From positions 1,808,001 through 1,872,000 of the forward strand of contig JAGUCH010000009.1 in assembly GCA_019096065.1 (NCBI GenBank): a stretch of DNA of 64,000 nt, in the 5' to 3' direction. Positions within the stretch are counted from its first letter, which is position 1. Every line of letters starts with the position of its first letter. Shown here piece after piece: positions 25,340 through 54,700 of this stretch. The position numbers and the translations under genes are program-made. Source of the stretch: Paracyclopina nana (Eukaryota; Arthropoda; Copepoda; Cyclopoida; Cyclopettidae). The notes beneath the pieces are model-generated. The model was given only the letters and a program-made list of their open reading frames with translations, had not been told where the DNA came from and made no database searches.

Positions 25340-26078
25340 GCCGATTCAAAATGAAAACGGGTAAGTCGGTGCTGCATTTTAATTGATGTTAATTTTCTAG
25401 TCTAGCTTGCAGATTTGGGACATGAACGAGTGCCATTACTGCATAATCACAGGGTGAACTGTAATCTAGACTGGCTGGAATTTACCTCTCTAATGGATCT
25501 TACATTGTTGATTTTCAATGCATCCCCCCTATCTGATGGGCATGAATTTTCAAAGCTCTCAGGATAAGTATTATCCATGCTTTTCTAAAAAGTTGCTATT
25601 TTTTCTCCCGCTTTTCATAGTTTCTATCTAATCGTAGCGCAAGATCGTTCAGGCCTTTCCACGTCCTCAAGCATCAGAAAAACCACGTAAGTAAGAAGTG
25701 CTCTTCACAAACTTTCCGCCCAGAAACTGCATTTTTGCTCGGTTTTTTTTCCAGGTTCCATTCAAAAAAATACAGCAGGACATGGTTCGAAAAGGCAGCA
25801 ATTTTGCCAGCAAATGGGCTAAAAAATATTCATACTCCGAACATTCTTTTTCAGAGGAAGGTGAGGTGTACACGCACACACTCACATCGAAGTGTAGTTA
25901 TGCAGCGCGTAGCAGTCCGTGCGCGATTTGGAGTCCGTGGTTGGCTCCGCCTTCGGTTCGTCTCCTCCGTCGCTGCGTTTTCGCCGTTGTCGGTGCTTCA
26001 GCTTGAGCAGCAGCTCCACTTGGGTCATTATTCTCACTCGGCTCTCCTGCTAGCTCTCGAGCTATTGACAATTCACAC
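25340..26078 (+). promoter_or_regulatory. Pax6 proximal upstream region / probable 5' leader
   Basis: The left part includes the right-hand target duplication of the hAT element. From about 25900 the DNA becomes GC-richer and CpG-bearing, unlike the preceding AT-rich stretch. That fits a transcription start and 5' leader just ahead of the proposed Pax6 ATG at 26079. No TATA box stands out. Confidence 0.4.
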
Positions 26079-43204
<17,126 letters not shown>

Positions 43205-44396
43205 AGAGAATATCTGGAGATACACTGCTAGCAAGACGACAACGTACTGTACTTCTAGAAGTTCCAAAGTTCCTATTGTTGTTTCCGATTTTAGAGGCTC
43301 ATTGTGCTGAGCTTAGAGCATAGTGAGGAAAGAAGAAATGAGAGAGAAACATTCGCATAATTCGATATTTTGCTTAGTCAACAATTATTATTGTACATTC
43401 CTAAGCTACATTCGTAAGATATAATGTAAAACCAATGCTATGTTTAGGTGTGTTATCGAATGCCAGACAAAAACACCCGACTATATACATCAATTTAGTT
43501 TCTGAAACCGGAGGCCAATCATTTGGCAGCCATGAAAAAGTCACCCATAAAGCCATCCGAATGACAACCACTGTGTAGGCACACTGGGCAAAAAAAAATC
43601 AATTTTTTTAACCCTCTGTGAGTTACAGCCACCTAGTCTTCATTTTAAAGTGTAAATAACTCAGCAGCAGCATTTTCTGACGATCTGTACTTCGGCGTCA
43701 GAAAAAATGAAGAACATTGTGATAGAGTTTACCGATTTTCCAAGCCCACACCAACAAATGACAACTTCCTGCAAAAAAAACCCCGCAAAAAATGATCAAT
43801 GGAAAACTTTTCTAGTTATACAAAAAGAGCCACACTCAACCCCATAAATTCTTCGTTTCGCATTTCCTTTCCACCACATCGTACTACACCACCTTCACAA
43901 AAATCTATTAATTATTATTATAATTATACCAAAAAGCGCTCGACCGTTCATTGTTATTGGGAGAAAAATGTGAATTGAACTGTGCCAATCTTCAAGTTCG
44001 ATGATGATGGAGTGAATCTCGATATATTAAGCTAATTAATTGTGTGTGCGTGAATTCTGACGTGAATGCAGTCATAAGTGAATAAACCGAATATAAATAT
44101 CTTCTCATTACATTTTTCAATGATTTCTCTTGAGAAAAGTTCTGGGTTTTTTTGCGATTTTTGGTGTATTTTCCGTTCTGCCGAGAGTAGTAAAAAAATG
44201 AGAGGTTGCGTGAATTCGCCCAAATACTTCCGCTAGTCAACAAAGCCAATTTGTTTACAGCCAGTTTTTCTCAACTGATGGTAAATGCATCAAATTGCAA
44301 ACTACTAAAAGCTTCAAGTTTGCAATCTTTCATAGAGAAAAAATCCTAGGAGGTGAATAATGTAAGTGTAATTTTCTTTATTTGATAAGAAGAGGC
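43205..44396 (+). other. Pax6 3' UTR and convergent spacer
   Basis: AT-rich sequence after the Pax6 stop. The best poly(A) signal is AATAAA at 44081-44086, giving a 3' UTR near 0.9 kb. The rest separates Pax6 from the FGD-like relic on the opposite strand. Confidence 0.5.
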
Positions 44397-45710
44397 TCAT
44401 GCATGAAGTTTTTCGTGCCATTTAGCGCACTCTCGATCAGCCTCATAATTTTTGTACTTCAAAGGAGCTTTTTGGCTTGAGCAGATCCTGCATACCACTT
44501 TACCACGAGCTTGGATATGATGCTTTCTAAAAGTTAGCCTAAGATTCTCGCTGCAAACTGCACACTGGATTGCTCTTCCATCCGGAGTCCACACTGGGGC
44601 ATATAATGTCCCAATTCGGAAAAATTGCACGAATCTGAATTTACCTCTTGGGTGAACTTGGCAAATGTCTCCTTTTTTTCCTGCAATCTTTGATGGCGTT
44701 TTTGAAGCTCCAATACCCAAGCCTCTTTCACATTTTTAGCCTATTCAATTACAAAATGGAAAAAATAATGAGATCCAATTTACCTTATCACAGAGCTCTT
44801 CTGTGGTGACCTGATTTTGAATTCAGTTGGATATTTAAAATCATTAACAAAATGTAATTGAATTAGGTTAAGCTGATGCTCTGCAAATAGCAAATCAAAG
44901 TCTTCAGTGTTTTTGGCCACCAATAAGCAGTCCTTGAGTAAAATCAAGTGCCTTCTTTTCTTGAGATTATTTCTGCTGATTTTTTCCACTTCTCCAACTT
45001 TGCTCAAATCTCTATAAGCCCTATAAAGCAGAAATAATATTTATCTAGCTAAGTTAAGTAGATCTTGATGCAATTCTCACCTAATTAATTTGTCATAGTT
45101 GACCAATTTTTCTTGGATTGAAATGAGCTTTTGATTTTTTCCATGAGCTCATTAACATGGAAAGTATAGCTAGCTCTACATACGATTTCAAGGGCTTTGG
45201 TTGCATTTTCATTGTCTAGATCATCAGATTGCAATTTTCTGATGTAATTCTCCAAAAAAAAAGACGATAACGTGGTAGGCTTTGAGTTGGAATTTGATAA
45301 GATAAGCAGATAAATTCAAGCTTTTCCAAATGGTAATCCATGCACTGCTTTCTGGAATTTCTTGTGCTTCATCTGGAGTTTTCCCAGCAAAACACGATTG
45401 ACTTCATAGTTTTCAGTGTATGATAAGAAAATCTTGAGGAAATCACCATTTTTGACAAAAATGTCTGCTATTCCTTTAGGCCAATCCAGCACGAGCTCTT
45501 ACAGCAAAATCAAATACTGCTTGCTGAAAGAAGCCAGCAATGTTTCCATGTTGCTAAATATTTGCTCAAATTGATCTTGAGCCACAATTTCATTCCTGCC
45601 CTGTTCAACTGTGTAATGTGGCCTTTGAAGCTGTTTGTCAACAAAAGCATGTCATTGTAGAATGCTTGCTCAGTTGTAAACATTTCACGAGCAATCATAT
45701 AAGCTTATGA
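44397..45710 (-). pseudogene. FGD-like DH-PH-FYVE Rho exchange factor relic
   Basis: Fragments of a FYVE-RhoGEF-PH protein appear in order on the minus strand. The DH start is MIAREMFTTEQAFYNDM (from 45698), then KQYLILL and FLKIFLSYTENYEVNRVLLGK, then SLPRYR and FLENYIRKLQSDDLDN. An intact PH-like stretch ISRNNLKKRRHLILLKDCLL spans 45007-44780, and a FYVE-like tail APVWTPDGRAIQCAVC...GKVVCRICS covers 44620-44397. The DH part needs several frame changes and an in-frame stop between 45610 and 45180, one beside a nine-A run near 45260. The FYVE finger lacks three of eight zinc cysteines (HHIQARG and RECAKW replace HHCxxC and RxCxxC). A functional family member would activate Cdc42 or Rac at membranes. 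Assembly errors could explain the frame changes but not the lost cysteines. Confidence 0.68.
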
Positions 45711-46279
45711 ATAATTGCCAGTATGCAGTACTCAAATCAGGCAATCCTTCAGTGAAAGTTGTTTTGGGGTAGTAACCACTAATTTGGCATTTTGAAGTGC
45801 TATTTTTGCTGAATTCCGTCATTTCTTCGCAAGAACTGCGCTCATCAATCGAGGAAGAAGAATGTAAGCTGTCTGATTCCTAGTTGAGGAGGATTGGACA
45901 ACTTTTTATGTCCAATTGAAATCAAGTTTTTGCAAAAACTTTTTGTGTCGTAAGATGGGAAATCGCAGAAAACTTACACTTTTGCAGCTGCTACTGCTTC
46001 TGCTGCTTGTCTTGCAGCTTCCTCTCAATCATTTCTATTTCTGTCCAACATAAGATGTAACTCTCTTTTGTTGCAATTCATTGATCTGTAGCTTATAGGA
46101 ATTTTAAGTTCGTTTTGCTCAATGCTCCGGAAAAAATCCCCTGGACTGAAAAGCTATCTTATGATTTCCGCTAGCCTTAAGTCATTTTAATGTGCATTCT
46201 GTTTATTTTCCAACTTAAACTTAAATATTGTCCATGTACATTTATGGGGCTTCGAGCCAAGCTCATCCAAGATTTTTTG

Positions 46280-48175
46280 CTATTCTTCAACTCCATCAGC
46301 ATTGTCATGGAATTGTGGACCTCTTGATATAACTGGATAGTCTATTCTTTGCTTGTCAGCAGATTTAATAGTCAATACTAATGTGCACAACATGTGGATT
46401 CCTGAACCAACTGAACCTGAGATGATCAAAACTGTACTCCATACGCTTCCGTCATTAGTCACAAATGCAACAATGTACAATCGAAATCAATCCCAAATAC
46501 ATCAAATCAATTGTACTAAGTACAGTTGCACATATTGGCACTGTATTACACAGGACTTCCCTTGGGCAGTTCGATGGAGGTCGAGGTTGGGTTGACCAAA
46601 CAATCATTTCCATTGGTTGAACTCTAGACTGAGACCTGATGAACTTGACCATGGCCCAGTCATAGTACAATCCTATACCATTTCCGCTCAAGAGCATGAT
46701 GAAGGAAATGACTCTGGAATAGGTGTTACTTGCTCCAGAGCAGTGCACGACTCCAAATGTGTAGCCAAAATTGTGATAGGCCGAAGCCGCAACAATTGCT
46801 ACATGTGACGCGCATAGGGCAGTTAGGAAAGCCCAAATTTTGTATCGTAAATTGGGCTTGTCATAAATCAGCCCTTGCTTTGCTTTGAATACCATTTGGT
46901 ATCTGATAAAGGACAAGGCGCAAGATAATCAAACTGAGCTAGTCAAAGCAAACAAATTTGGTAAGATGTATGCTGGGCACGTCATTAAGGTTCGAACTTG
47001 ATTGAGAATCACTAATATGTATCCTACGCCTGTGCATAAGATACATATGGGCTCCTACCTTAGGATCTACTACGGACCCGGAATAGAAAATACTATGACG
47101 GACCCGGACTAGCATCTACGCCGGACCCGGAATAGAATCTACTGCCATGACATACAAGGAATAGGAACTACTATGACAGAACCGGAATATGATCTATTGG
47201 GTAACAGAACAGGAATAGCATCTACAACAGACCATTGCTTACATCTACTGCAAAGATAGAACAGGAATATAATCTACTAGACAGAAACTAGCCCAGCAAA
47301 GTTAGTGTATACTTCAACTTAGTCAAATAGGATATCCAGAAGTCCTTATGTATGCAACAACTCTGTATGTCTTGGACATGTTTTTGAGTCTGTCAAGTAC
47401 AGAGGCATAAAAAAGTCATAGTCTAACAAGTTAGAGGCAAGTCCTGAAGCATTGGCCAAGTTCTGAAGTTTAAACAAGTCTTGAAGTTGGAAGCAAGTCC
47501 TCAAGTTAGAAGCAAGTCCTGAAGTTTAAAGCAAGTCTTGAAGTTTCAGCCAAGTCAAGTATTAGCCAATTCCTTAAGTATTGGTCAAATCCAGAAGTAT
47601 AGCTAGGTCCTGAAGTATATCCATCTTAGCTTTATCAGTCTTAACTAATTCAAGTAGGTCAGCCTACATTGTATTCTGGTATGTATTAACAATAGATTCT
47701 ATTCCTGGGCTGGTGTAGATTATGTACCTAGTACGTCACAGTAGTTTCTATGCCTGTACTGTCTCTGTAGATCCTATTCCGGCTCCGTCATGGAGTAGAT
47801 TATATTCCGGTACTGTCACAGTAGTTCCTATTCCGGCTCCGTCATGAAGTAGATTCTATTCCGGTGCCGTCACAGTAGTTTCTAGTACAGTATGTCCTGG
47901 TAGATCCTATTCCGGCTTCCCATACATATCAAGTTGATTGTTGCATCGGCGAGCAGAATTTGCTTGATAGTTGCATTCAGCTTGAGCTTGAACACAATGT
48001 TCTTCAAGCAGATGATGTTGATGATGGCTCCGATGAGAATGACCACTCCATGGGAAATTTGGAAAATCAGCGGGTATTGGAATGACATGGCTTGATCATC
48101 AACTGGCTTATGATTGTGAACTCGACGTAGACCATTGCCGGCTCTCAGGATTTTGTGTACATTTTTGGTTGCCAT
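46280..48175 (-). pseudogene. seven-transmembrane receptor relic
   Basis: Exons 48175-47926 and 47029-46280 join in phase (TINLIC then VGYILVILNQV). Helix 1-2 segments (GVVILIGAIINIICLKNI, ILLADATINLIC), a third helix ending in SFIRYQ like a DRY box, and later hydrophobic helices up to SGIHMLCTLVLTIKSADKQ give the look of a divergent GPCR. An in-frame TGA lies at 46931-46929 in helix 3, and a one- or two-base frame change is needed near 46470 to reach the last helix. The family is not identified. The two breaks make it a probable pseudogene. It starts 358 bases from the divergent tetraspanin gene. Confidence 0.6.
47030..47925. repeat. foldback-like repeat array forming the receptor intron
   Basis: Left arm about 47050-47285: short units around GGACCCGGAATAGAATCTAC. 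Right arm about 47690-47920: the complement, units around GTAGATTCTATTCCGG. Between them, about 47400-47620, is a direct repeat of roughly 20-base units AAGTCCTGAAGTT. The minus-strand ends read GTATGGG and GCACAG, so the array coincides with an intron whose removal joins two coding exons in phase. Confidence 0.75.
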
Positions 48176-48532
48176 ACCTACTATACTAACCTAGCATCAA
48201 GTGGTTTTGATCGGAAAAAGCCAGTATTTTAGGCTAGCTTTAATCCAGATGTTCTATGCAAAACTTAAGCTTGTATTCCTCCTAAGAAACTAAGTTCAAT
48301 TTCATACAACGAAATACTATGCTTTAAAACAGCTTCTTAATCAAATGTGAATGCTAGTTCTGCACTATGGGGTAAATACTAATAAAAAAGATAATCAGCT
48401 CACAAAGGCAGCTGGGTGCTTTAAAGTGCACAGATAAGATAAGCCAGCCCTTGATAGCATTGTATTTGGGTGATTCATGCATATTGAACCGTTGCGCTGA
48501 TAACAATAACAGTTAAGAAGCCAACAACAAAA

Positions 48533-51373
48533 ATGGCACAGGACGAAAGTGAGCCTGAAGTTTGGCAAAAAAGGCCCAAGATGAACGAGGAGCAATGGAA
48601 TGTGTACAGAAGGCCAATTCTGCTGGTTCTCAACATTGGACTGATAGTGAGTTAGATATGCTCTCTAAACGAGCCATAATAAGTTTCGACTTTAGGTAGT
48701 TGCCACGACAATGGTGATCGTTCTGCTTTGGCACAGATTAACTTGGGGCCTTGAAGAATGGATCCATGAAATAACATTCTACAATTTTTGGAATGGCACT
48801 TACGTCATCATTTCTGGTAACACAACTTAGCTTACTTGAAAGTGAAGAAAGTAACAATTGCTTTTTCACAATTTACAGCTGCTATTCTGCTAGGATTTAC
48901 TTGCGTTGCTGGATATTACGCCATTTGGAACCGATCTGTTTGCTGGCTTTTATTGGTAAAAGAATAGTACAGCCAAAAAATAATCAAAAATCATAATTAT
49001 TCGGTTTTAGACTTGTGTCATGCATGGGACCATTATTATGCTTCTACTTGTTGGCTCCATGGCTATGGTTACTGATGCCTTCTCCACAAGGGAAGTGTGG
49101 CTAGCAAGGGTATGCATAAAATAGAATCTGATCAAAATTGTATTTTCTATTAAGTACAATCCTCTCTGAAGATGATCATAGATATGATTGATCCCACCAA
49201 TTACAACAACAATTCACTCAAAGATCGATTTTTGGGCAGCATCTACCGTATTGTAAGTAGTTTTATGCAAAAACTATAGTAGTGGTAATTGGTCATGATT
49301 AACTTCTAATGAAATAAAAGGTGCGATGTTGTGGTGCAGATGGATACAAGGATTACACTGATAGATTTGACATATCTCCTCACGAATCATGCGTGGACAT
49401 ACGACACTCTGGAGGTGAATTTAATACATTTTTTCCGTGCTGAAATTCGCTCTATAAAATATGATATTAGGTATCTATTACGAGGAAGGATGTGCTCACA
49501 AGTTTTCAGTTTGGCTGAAAGCCTGGGCAGGTTGCACCACTGGCATCAGCTTGATAGTCATCTGCATCGAGGTGAGTAATTAGACTTTTAATGTTACATG
49601 TTAATTATATGTATTTGCATCTAGGTTCTCATGATTACATGGTGCAAGCAACTTTTGAGGATCTTGAAAAAGCAGCAGAGAAATGCTAAAAGAAAAGGAG
49701 CTGAAAAAGAAAAGCTACTCAAAGCTTCTTCTGTTTCAACTCCCATCGTGACTTCGGGAATTATTAAGGAGTCGAGAAGTTTTGATGACTTCCAGAGCAT
49801 TCCACCATCAGTTCCACTAAGGAGCTCGTCAAGGCTGGCAAAATCCGAGTTCAACATCAGCAGAATGCAGCAGCAGCAAGGCATGATTGCACAGACACCT
49901 CAAATTTGGATGCCAGCTATACCAATCATGTTTGCCAATCAGTCCAATCCTACCCAATTTATGATGCAAGGACCTCTTCATCAAAATGGCGTGCATTTTC
50001 AAGAAAATTACCAGCAAGAGCCTCAGAGGTTCGAACAGCCTAGAAATCCAAACAGACGACAATTTTCTGAAGAAAAGTATTTGCAGCCAATTAAGGAGCT
50101 TCATGCTTCTGGATCTTCAGCTGAAACCCCACCGGATCCTCCGAGGAAAAACCAAAATAATCATCAAGAGATTCCTAGAATGCAGCAACGAGCTTCAGTT
50201 TCTCAAAGTACATCACTGAGCACTGCCATTGTCGGAGATAATCATTTGGACCAAAAGAAAGCTGCTCAAAACTTGACTACGCGAAGGCAAGATTCACCTA
50301 TGAAAGGTCAAAGTGGGAGAACAGAACAGAATCAAGTTCAGGGCAAGTCTCCATCAATTCTGAGGCGTAGTCTGAGCCTAGACACTGAGGAGCCAGGTTC
50401 CTGGGTTCTGGACAAGAGTGGAACCAAGAGATTCCATCTATATGAGTCGATTGATGAGTCCAGTGAAAGCTCCAAAAAGTCCTCAATGAAGAGTCCCACG
50501 ACAACTTCAAATTCAGGATCGAGGCAAGTGCAGTTCTCAGCAGGTGATCCTGAAATCAAGCAGTTCTACAGGGAGCTCAGGCCTGGTTTCCAGGCTCAGC
50601 AAGAGCCTCTAGTGAAGCAGCCAGGAACTTTTCCATGCGAGTCCCTAGGGAGTTCCCAGCAAAGACCAAGGAACTTTCCCAATCAATTCCCTGTAAGAAG
50701 CAATTCTCCTGCAAGTTATCCCAGGCACCCAGGAAGCCTCCCCAATCAGTCCCCAGGAAGTGCTAAAAAGGCATCCGGAAGCCTGCCCAGTCAGGCCCCA
50801 AGACTTCAAGGCAATTTACAAAAACAGGTAGAAAGCACGCAAAGCCAAAGTGAGCCAGGGCCCAAAAAACACCCCGATTTGAGGCCTAAATTTGGCTACG
50901 TCAATCTCAATTCCAACGCACCCAGGTTCACTAATGCCAGGCAAGACTTGGAAAAAGAGGAGGATAGCAATATGGACAGAACCAGAGAATGGGTGAAAGC
51001 CAGCCAAGAATCTTTGAATTACCTAAAGAAGAGCCCCGCTTTGCCTCCAAAGCCTGTGGCCTTCCCAGAGCAATCACCACAAAGTGGTATTGTCTATGGG
51101 TATGAGAATATCCTCCCAATCAGCCAAAAGTTCAAACATGATCCTTACTCAATGCTGAGCTCAGCCACTGGCACAGAAACAGTGACGTCGATGACTTCCA
51201 GTGATTGCGAAGAGTCAGATATCTACAATGACCAGCAGTCAGAAGTGAGGCAAACTAAAAGTAGCACTTCAGCTTTGCTGAAAAAGGCCATAGCCAGGAA
51301 TACGGTCGTTGAAAGGCCAGGAGAAGCTGACAACATAAGGAAAAGGCTGGCATTATCAGAGACATCGATTTGA
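48533..51373 (+). CDS. tetraspanin with a ~570-residue cytoplasmic tail
   Basis: Eight exons (48533-48646, 48696-48816, 48879-48955, 49011-49109, 49172-49252, 49321-49414, 49471-49571, 49625-51373) give 811 residues. Four membrane helices are visible (ILLVLNIGLIVVATTMVIVL; AAILLGFTCVAGYYAIW; TIIMLLLVGSMAMV; GISLIVICIEVLMI). The large loop has the tetraspanin cysteine set RCCGADGYKDY, HESC and EEGC. Tetraspanins organise membrane protein webs. The last exon continues about 570 residues after helix 4 with a basic juxtamembrane run and then disordered, Ser/Pro/Gln-rich sequence. It includes PGSLPNQSPGSAKK-type repeats and SPALPPKPVAFPEQ, a possible SH3 ligand, before GYENI. Known tetraspanins rarely exceed 350 residues. 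It is convergent with the EAAT gene. Confidence 0.9.
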
Positions 51374-51743
51374 ACATCATGCAACATTTATTTTGTAATT
51401 TTGACAATGTTTACTTGGGTAGATAAATACAATTTCTTCACTAGCATTTTCCTATGATTACCACATATACTATTTATATTTATACAAGGTGTCAACTGAA
51501 AAGTTCCAACAAAAATTAAAGTGGCCATAATCATCAAGTGCATTATGCTACAAAACTCTTTTCTATGAGTCCATTGAGTGTTTTCATACCTAAAAGACAA
51601 TATATATTGATATACAAAGTAAAATTTGCAATTTGCAAAATGATGAATGAGTTCTAATTTAGAACAATATTTTGATTCGCCTAATCTGCTACAAGTACAA
51701 TGTGCTTCCAATTTTTTGTATGGGACATCATTAATTTTGGTCT
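51374..51743. other. convergent 3' spacer, tetraspanin/EAAT
   Basis: 370 AT-rich bases between two stops facing each other, holding both 3' UTRs. No canonical AATAAA is obvious for either gene and no other feature is seen. Confidence 0.45.
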
Positions 51744-54700
51744 TCAGTTGGATTTTTCCACTATGATCACTTCAGGAACTTCTACAGACGATCCATTAAA
51801 CGATCCACATGGGGAATCATTTTCATCAGGCTACGAAAAAAAAATTGGGCGAAAGTTGGAGGGCATGATCATTATTAAGAGTCACCTCAGATCCGGAAGA
51901 CTTGCTGCTCTTCAGCAGAGCCTGTGCACTTTCCAGGTCATTCTCAATTTCCTTTTGCCTCTCCAGATCCATGGCTTCCAATTCCTTCTTTGACAAAGCC
52001 TCAACCACTGCAGCTCCATAGGCATCCCCGAGCAAGTTATTGGTCGTTCTGCATCGATCCCTATAGTAAATTAAAGAAGGATTAAAAAGTGAAGAGCGCA
52101 CGTGCATGTTGATAATTGGCCAGAGTCAGATTTTTCCCCTAGCTAATCAAGCATGCAAAAAGCTTGCAAAAAACAATCCAGATCCACTCACACAAACCAA
52201 TCAATGGCCCACAGGAGTGACACATCTTGGTAAGGTGCATCAATCGCAGACAAGACAATTAGCATCAAAACCAGGGCTGCACTCGGAACGCTTGCAGAGG
52301 CAATGCTTGCTGCAGTTGAGGTCAATCTGAAAAAAAGGAAATTATTGCTTTGGTATTATGCCTCAGTGCGCAAGGTGATTGTCCTTTTTTATGCGGAAAA
52401 AATCGCCAAAAAAGCATACGCACAGGAAAAATCCGGGCAATCGAGCACGCTATTATTATGAAAAAGTAAATTACACGACAGTGACTAATTGACCAGCGTC
52501 CAGCTCAATGCCATTCATTTGGGCGATGAAAATTGAAGCCACTGTGACAAAGAGGGCAGTTCCATCCATATTCACTGTGGCGCCAATTGGGAGGACAAAC
52601 TTGGAAATCCTCGAGTCCACGTGGTTATTTTCGTGCATGCACCTGAAGGTGACAGGCAGAGCTGCAGCTCTGTAAGCAAAATACGCAAAGGTACATACTT
52701 AGGGTCGAGCTATCAAAATTTGCCTCCTATTTGCTAACCGCAGCAAAGTTTAAGAAATTGCAGCCCACCTCCAAAATAAATCGCGCGCCCTCGATGCAAT
52801 TATTATCCTAGTGCAAACATTTACTACAAGTATTTTACACATATAGACGTATTTTCTTCAGGGAGTATCGCAGCATTTTTGGCACCTGTAAAATCCAGAA
52901 CAGAATCCAAAACTTCCTACTTTTGGATATGGACTTACCAGTGTGTGCCTCGTAGCGTTATTTTTGGCAGCTCTGAAATTTTTTGGCCACTTAGAGCATA
53001 AGAGAGAGTTTTTTCTGGAATGGTAAGAAGTGGATATTGGATATATACTTGATAAAAGAAACGAGAATGGCCATCGAGATCTGGAAAGCAATTCAGCATA
53101 TTAAGGGCAATTTTGCGCTCTTGCAGGCGGACGGCCAAGGTTCGAGTCCCACTCGCATCATCATAATTTGGCTGCTGTAAACAATGACGGGCACTGTTGA
53201 AAAAACTACAGCCTATACGCATCAAGGTGACGTTAATTTCAGGTAAGCCTGCTCAGATGCAATTGAAATTATTAAATATGTAGGGGGTAAATTATAAGTA
53301 AAGTATACATATGTAACTGCAAAAAAATGGTTAATTGAGAACGTTGAAACTTACGTTGAGGCGGTGGCAAACGCGGTCATCCAGGATTGAAACATTCCCC
53401 ACCAGAAGCGAAACGGGTTCTTTCGCACCACAATGAAATAGATGAGTTGCAGCACTGTGAATTGGTAGAGAAAAATCCCCGCAACCACAGTGATGATGAA
53501 CATGGCCAATTGAGACATGACCACGCTCAAGTTGGACACGCTCAAGATCTTGGCGCAAATCACGCTACTAATCCCCACCGGAGAAATCCTGCATTAAACA
53601 TCAATGTTTTTAGGCTGCGAGCTCTGAAGGCAAATAGCAAATTGTATTGTTTACCACATGATTCCGTAGACCATTTTCATGATAACCTCATCAATCACGT
53701 GGAAAAAGTCAATTACTACCCGACCAGACTTCCCCATCGAGCCCAACACAGTGCCGAAAGTGAGGCAGAAAAAAATGATGCCCAGTGTGTTGGTGCCAGT
53801 GCGATAGGCAATTGTTTTTCCACCATCAGCCAAATAGGAGGTGTGGGCCTAAATGGAAAAAAATTACATTCCATCCCCACCAGAAAAGTAATGGACGCCT
53901 CCTAAATTGGATTACGCACCGTTTGGAACGAGGCTTGGAATAGGTTTTCAGGGAACAGATTTCTGCCCAAGTCTAGGAAATTGTCCACAATGTCCACCTT
54001 CCTGCTCTCAGTGTTGCCCTGCCCCAGTAGACTTTTGGTTTCTGGGTTGCCTGGGTGGATCACCAGGACCAGGACAAGGCCCAGAAGAGCCGAAATCAAG
54101 GAGGTGGCCAAGAAATAGACAATCGTTCGCAACGCTATCATCCCGTTCATCTTGGCGTTCAAGCTTGCTGATCCTAAAATAATTATTGCAGTATTTAAAA
54201 AAGAAGGCATATTGATCTATGGAAAATTCCACTCGCTCTCCCGCAGTGTTAAGCCGATTTTTTCATAAGTACAGTATACTATAGAGAAAGTCTGCGCAGT
54301 TATAAACTTATAAATCAGCTGATATATAAAGATCGCGCGAAAAAGAAGTGCAACTTATGATTTATGGCGCTCTTAACAAGCCCGACACTCTGCCAATTTC
54401 AAATTATTTATTAAGCCGGACAATCAATAAAAGCCCAGCTTAAAGAAAAAGTTCCTCAGTTCAGTTACGTCAGACATATATTATTTGCATAAATCAATTG
54501 AGTGAACTGAAAAAGAGAAAGCCCTGTGTGTTGCCTACGTCTTTTTTCCCGATTATCTCGCTACATGCGAGGCTTCTATTTAATCAATTGACGAATTGCG
54601 TCTTGCTCACGATATCCAGACAAATCGGAAATCCGACCCCTTTTCGAAGCCCAATTGACGAAAAGAGCATTTTCTCAAATTACCAGTAATGAGGGAAGCA

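Noticed and set aside
53139-53149. GGTTCGAGTCC, a perfect tRNA B-box-like string in an EAAT intron
   Set aside because: The flanking bases do not form a T-arm (only two pairs next to the loop) and no A-box or acceptor stem is found at the right distance.
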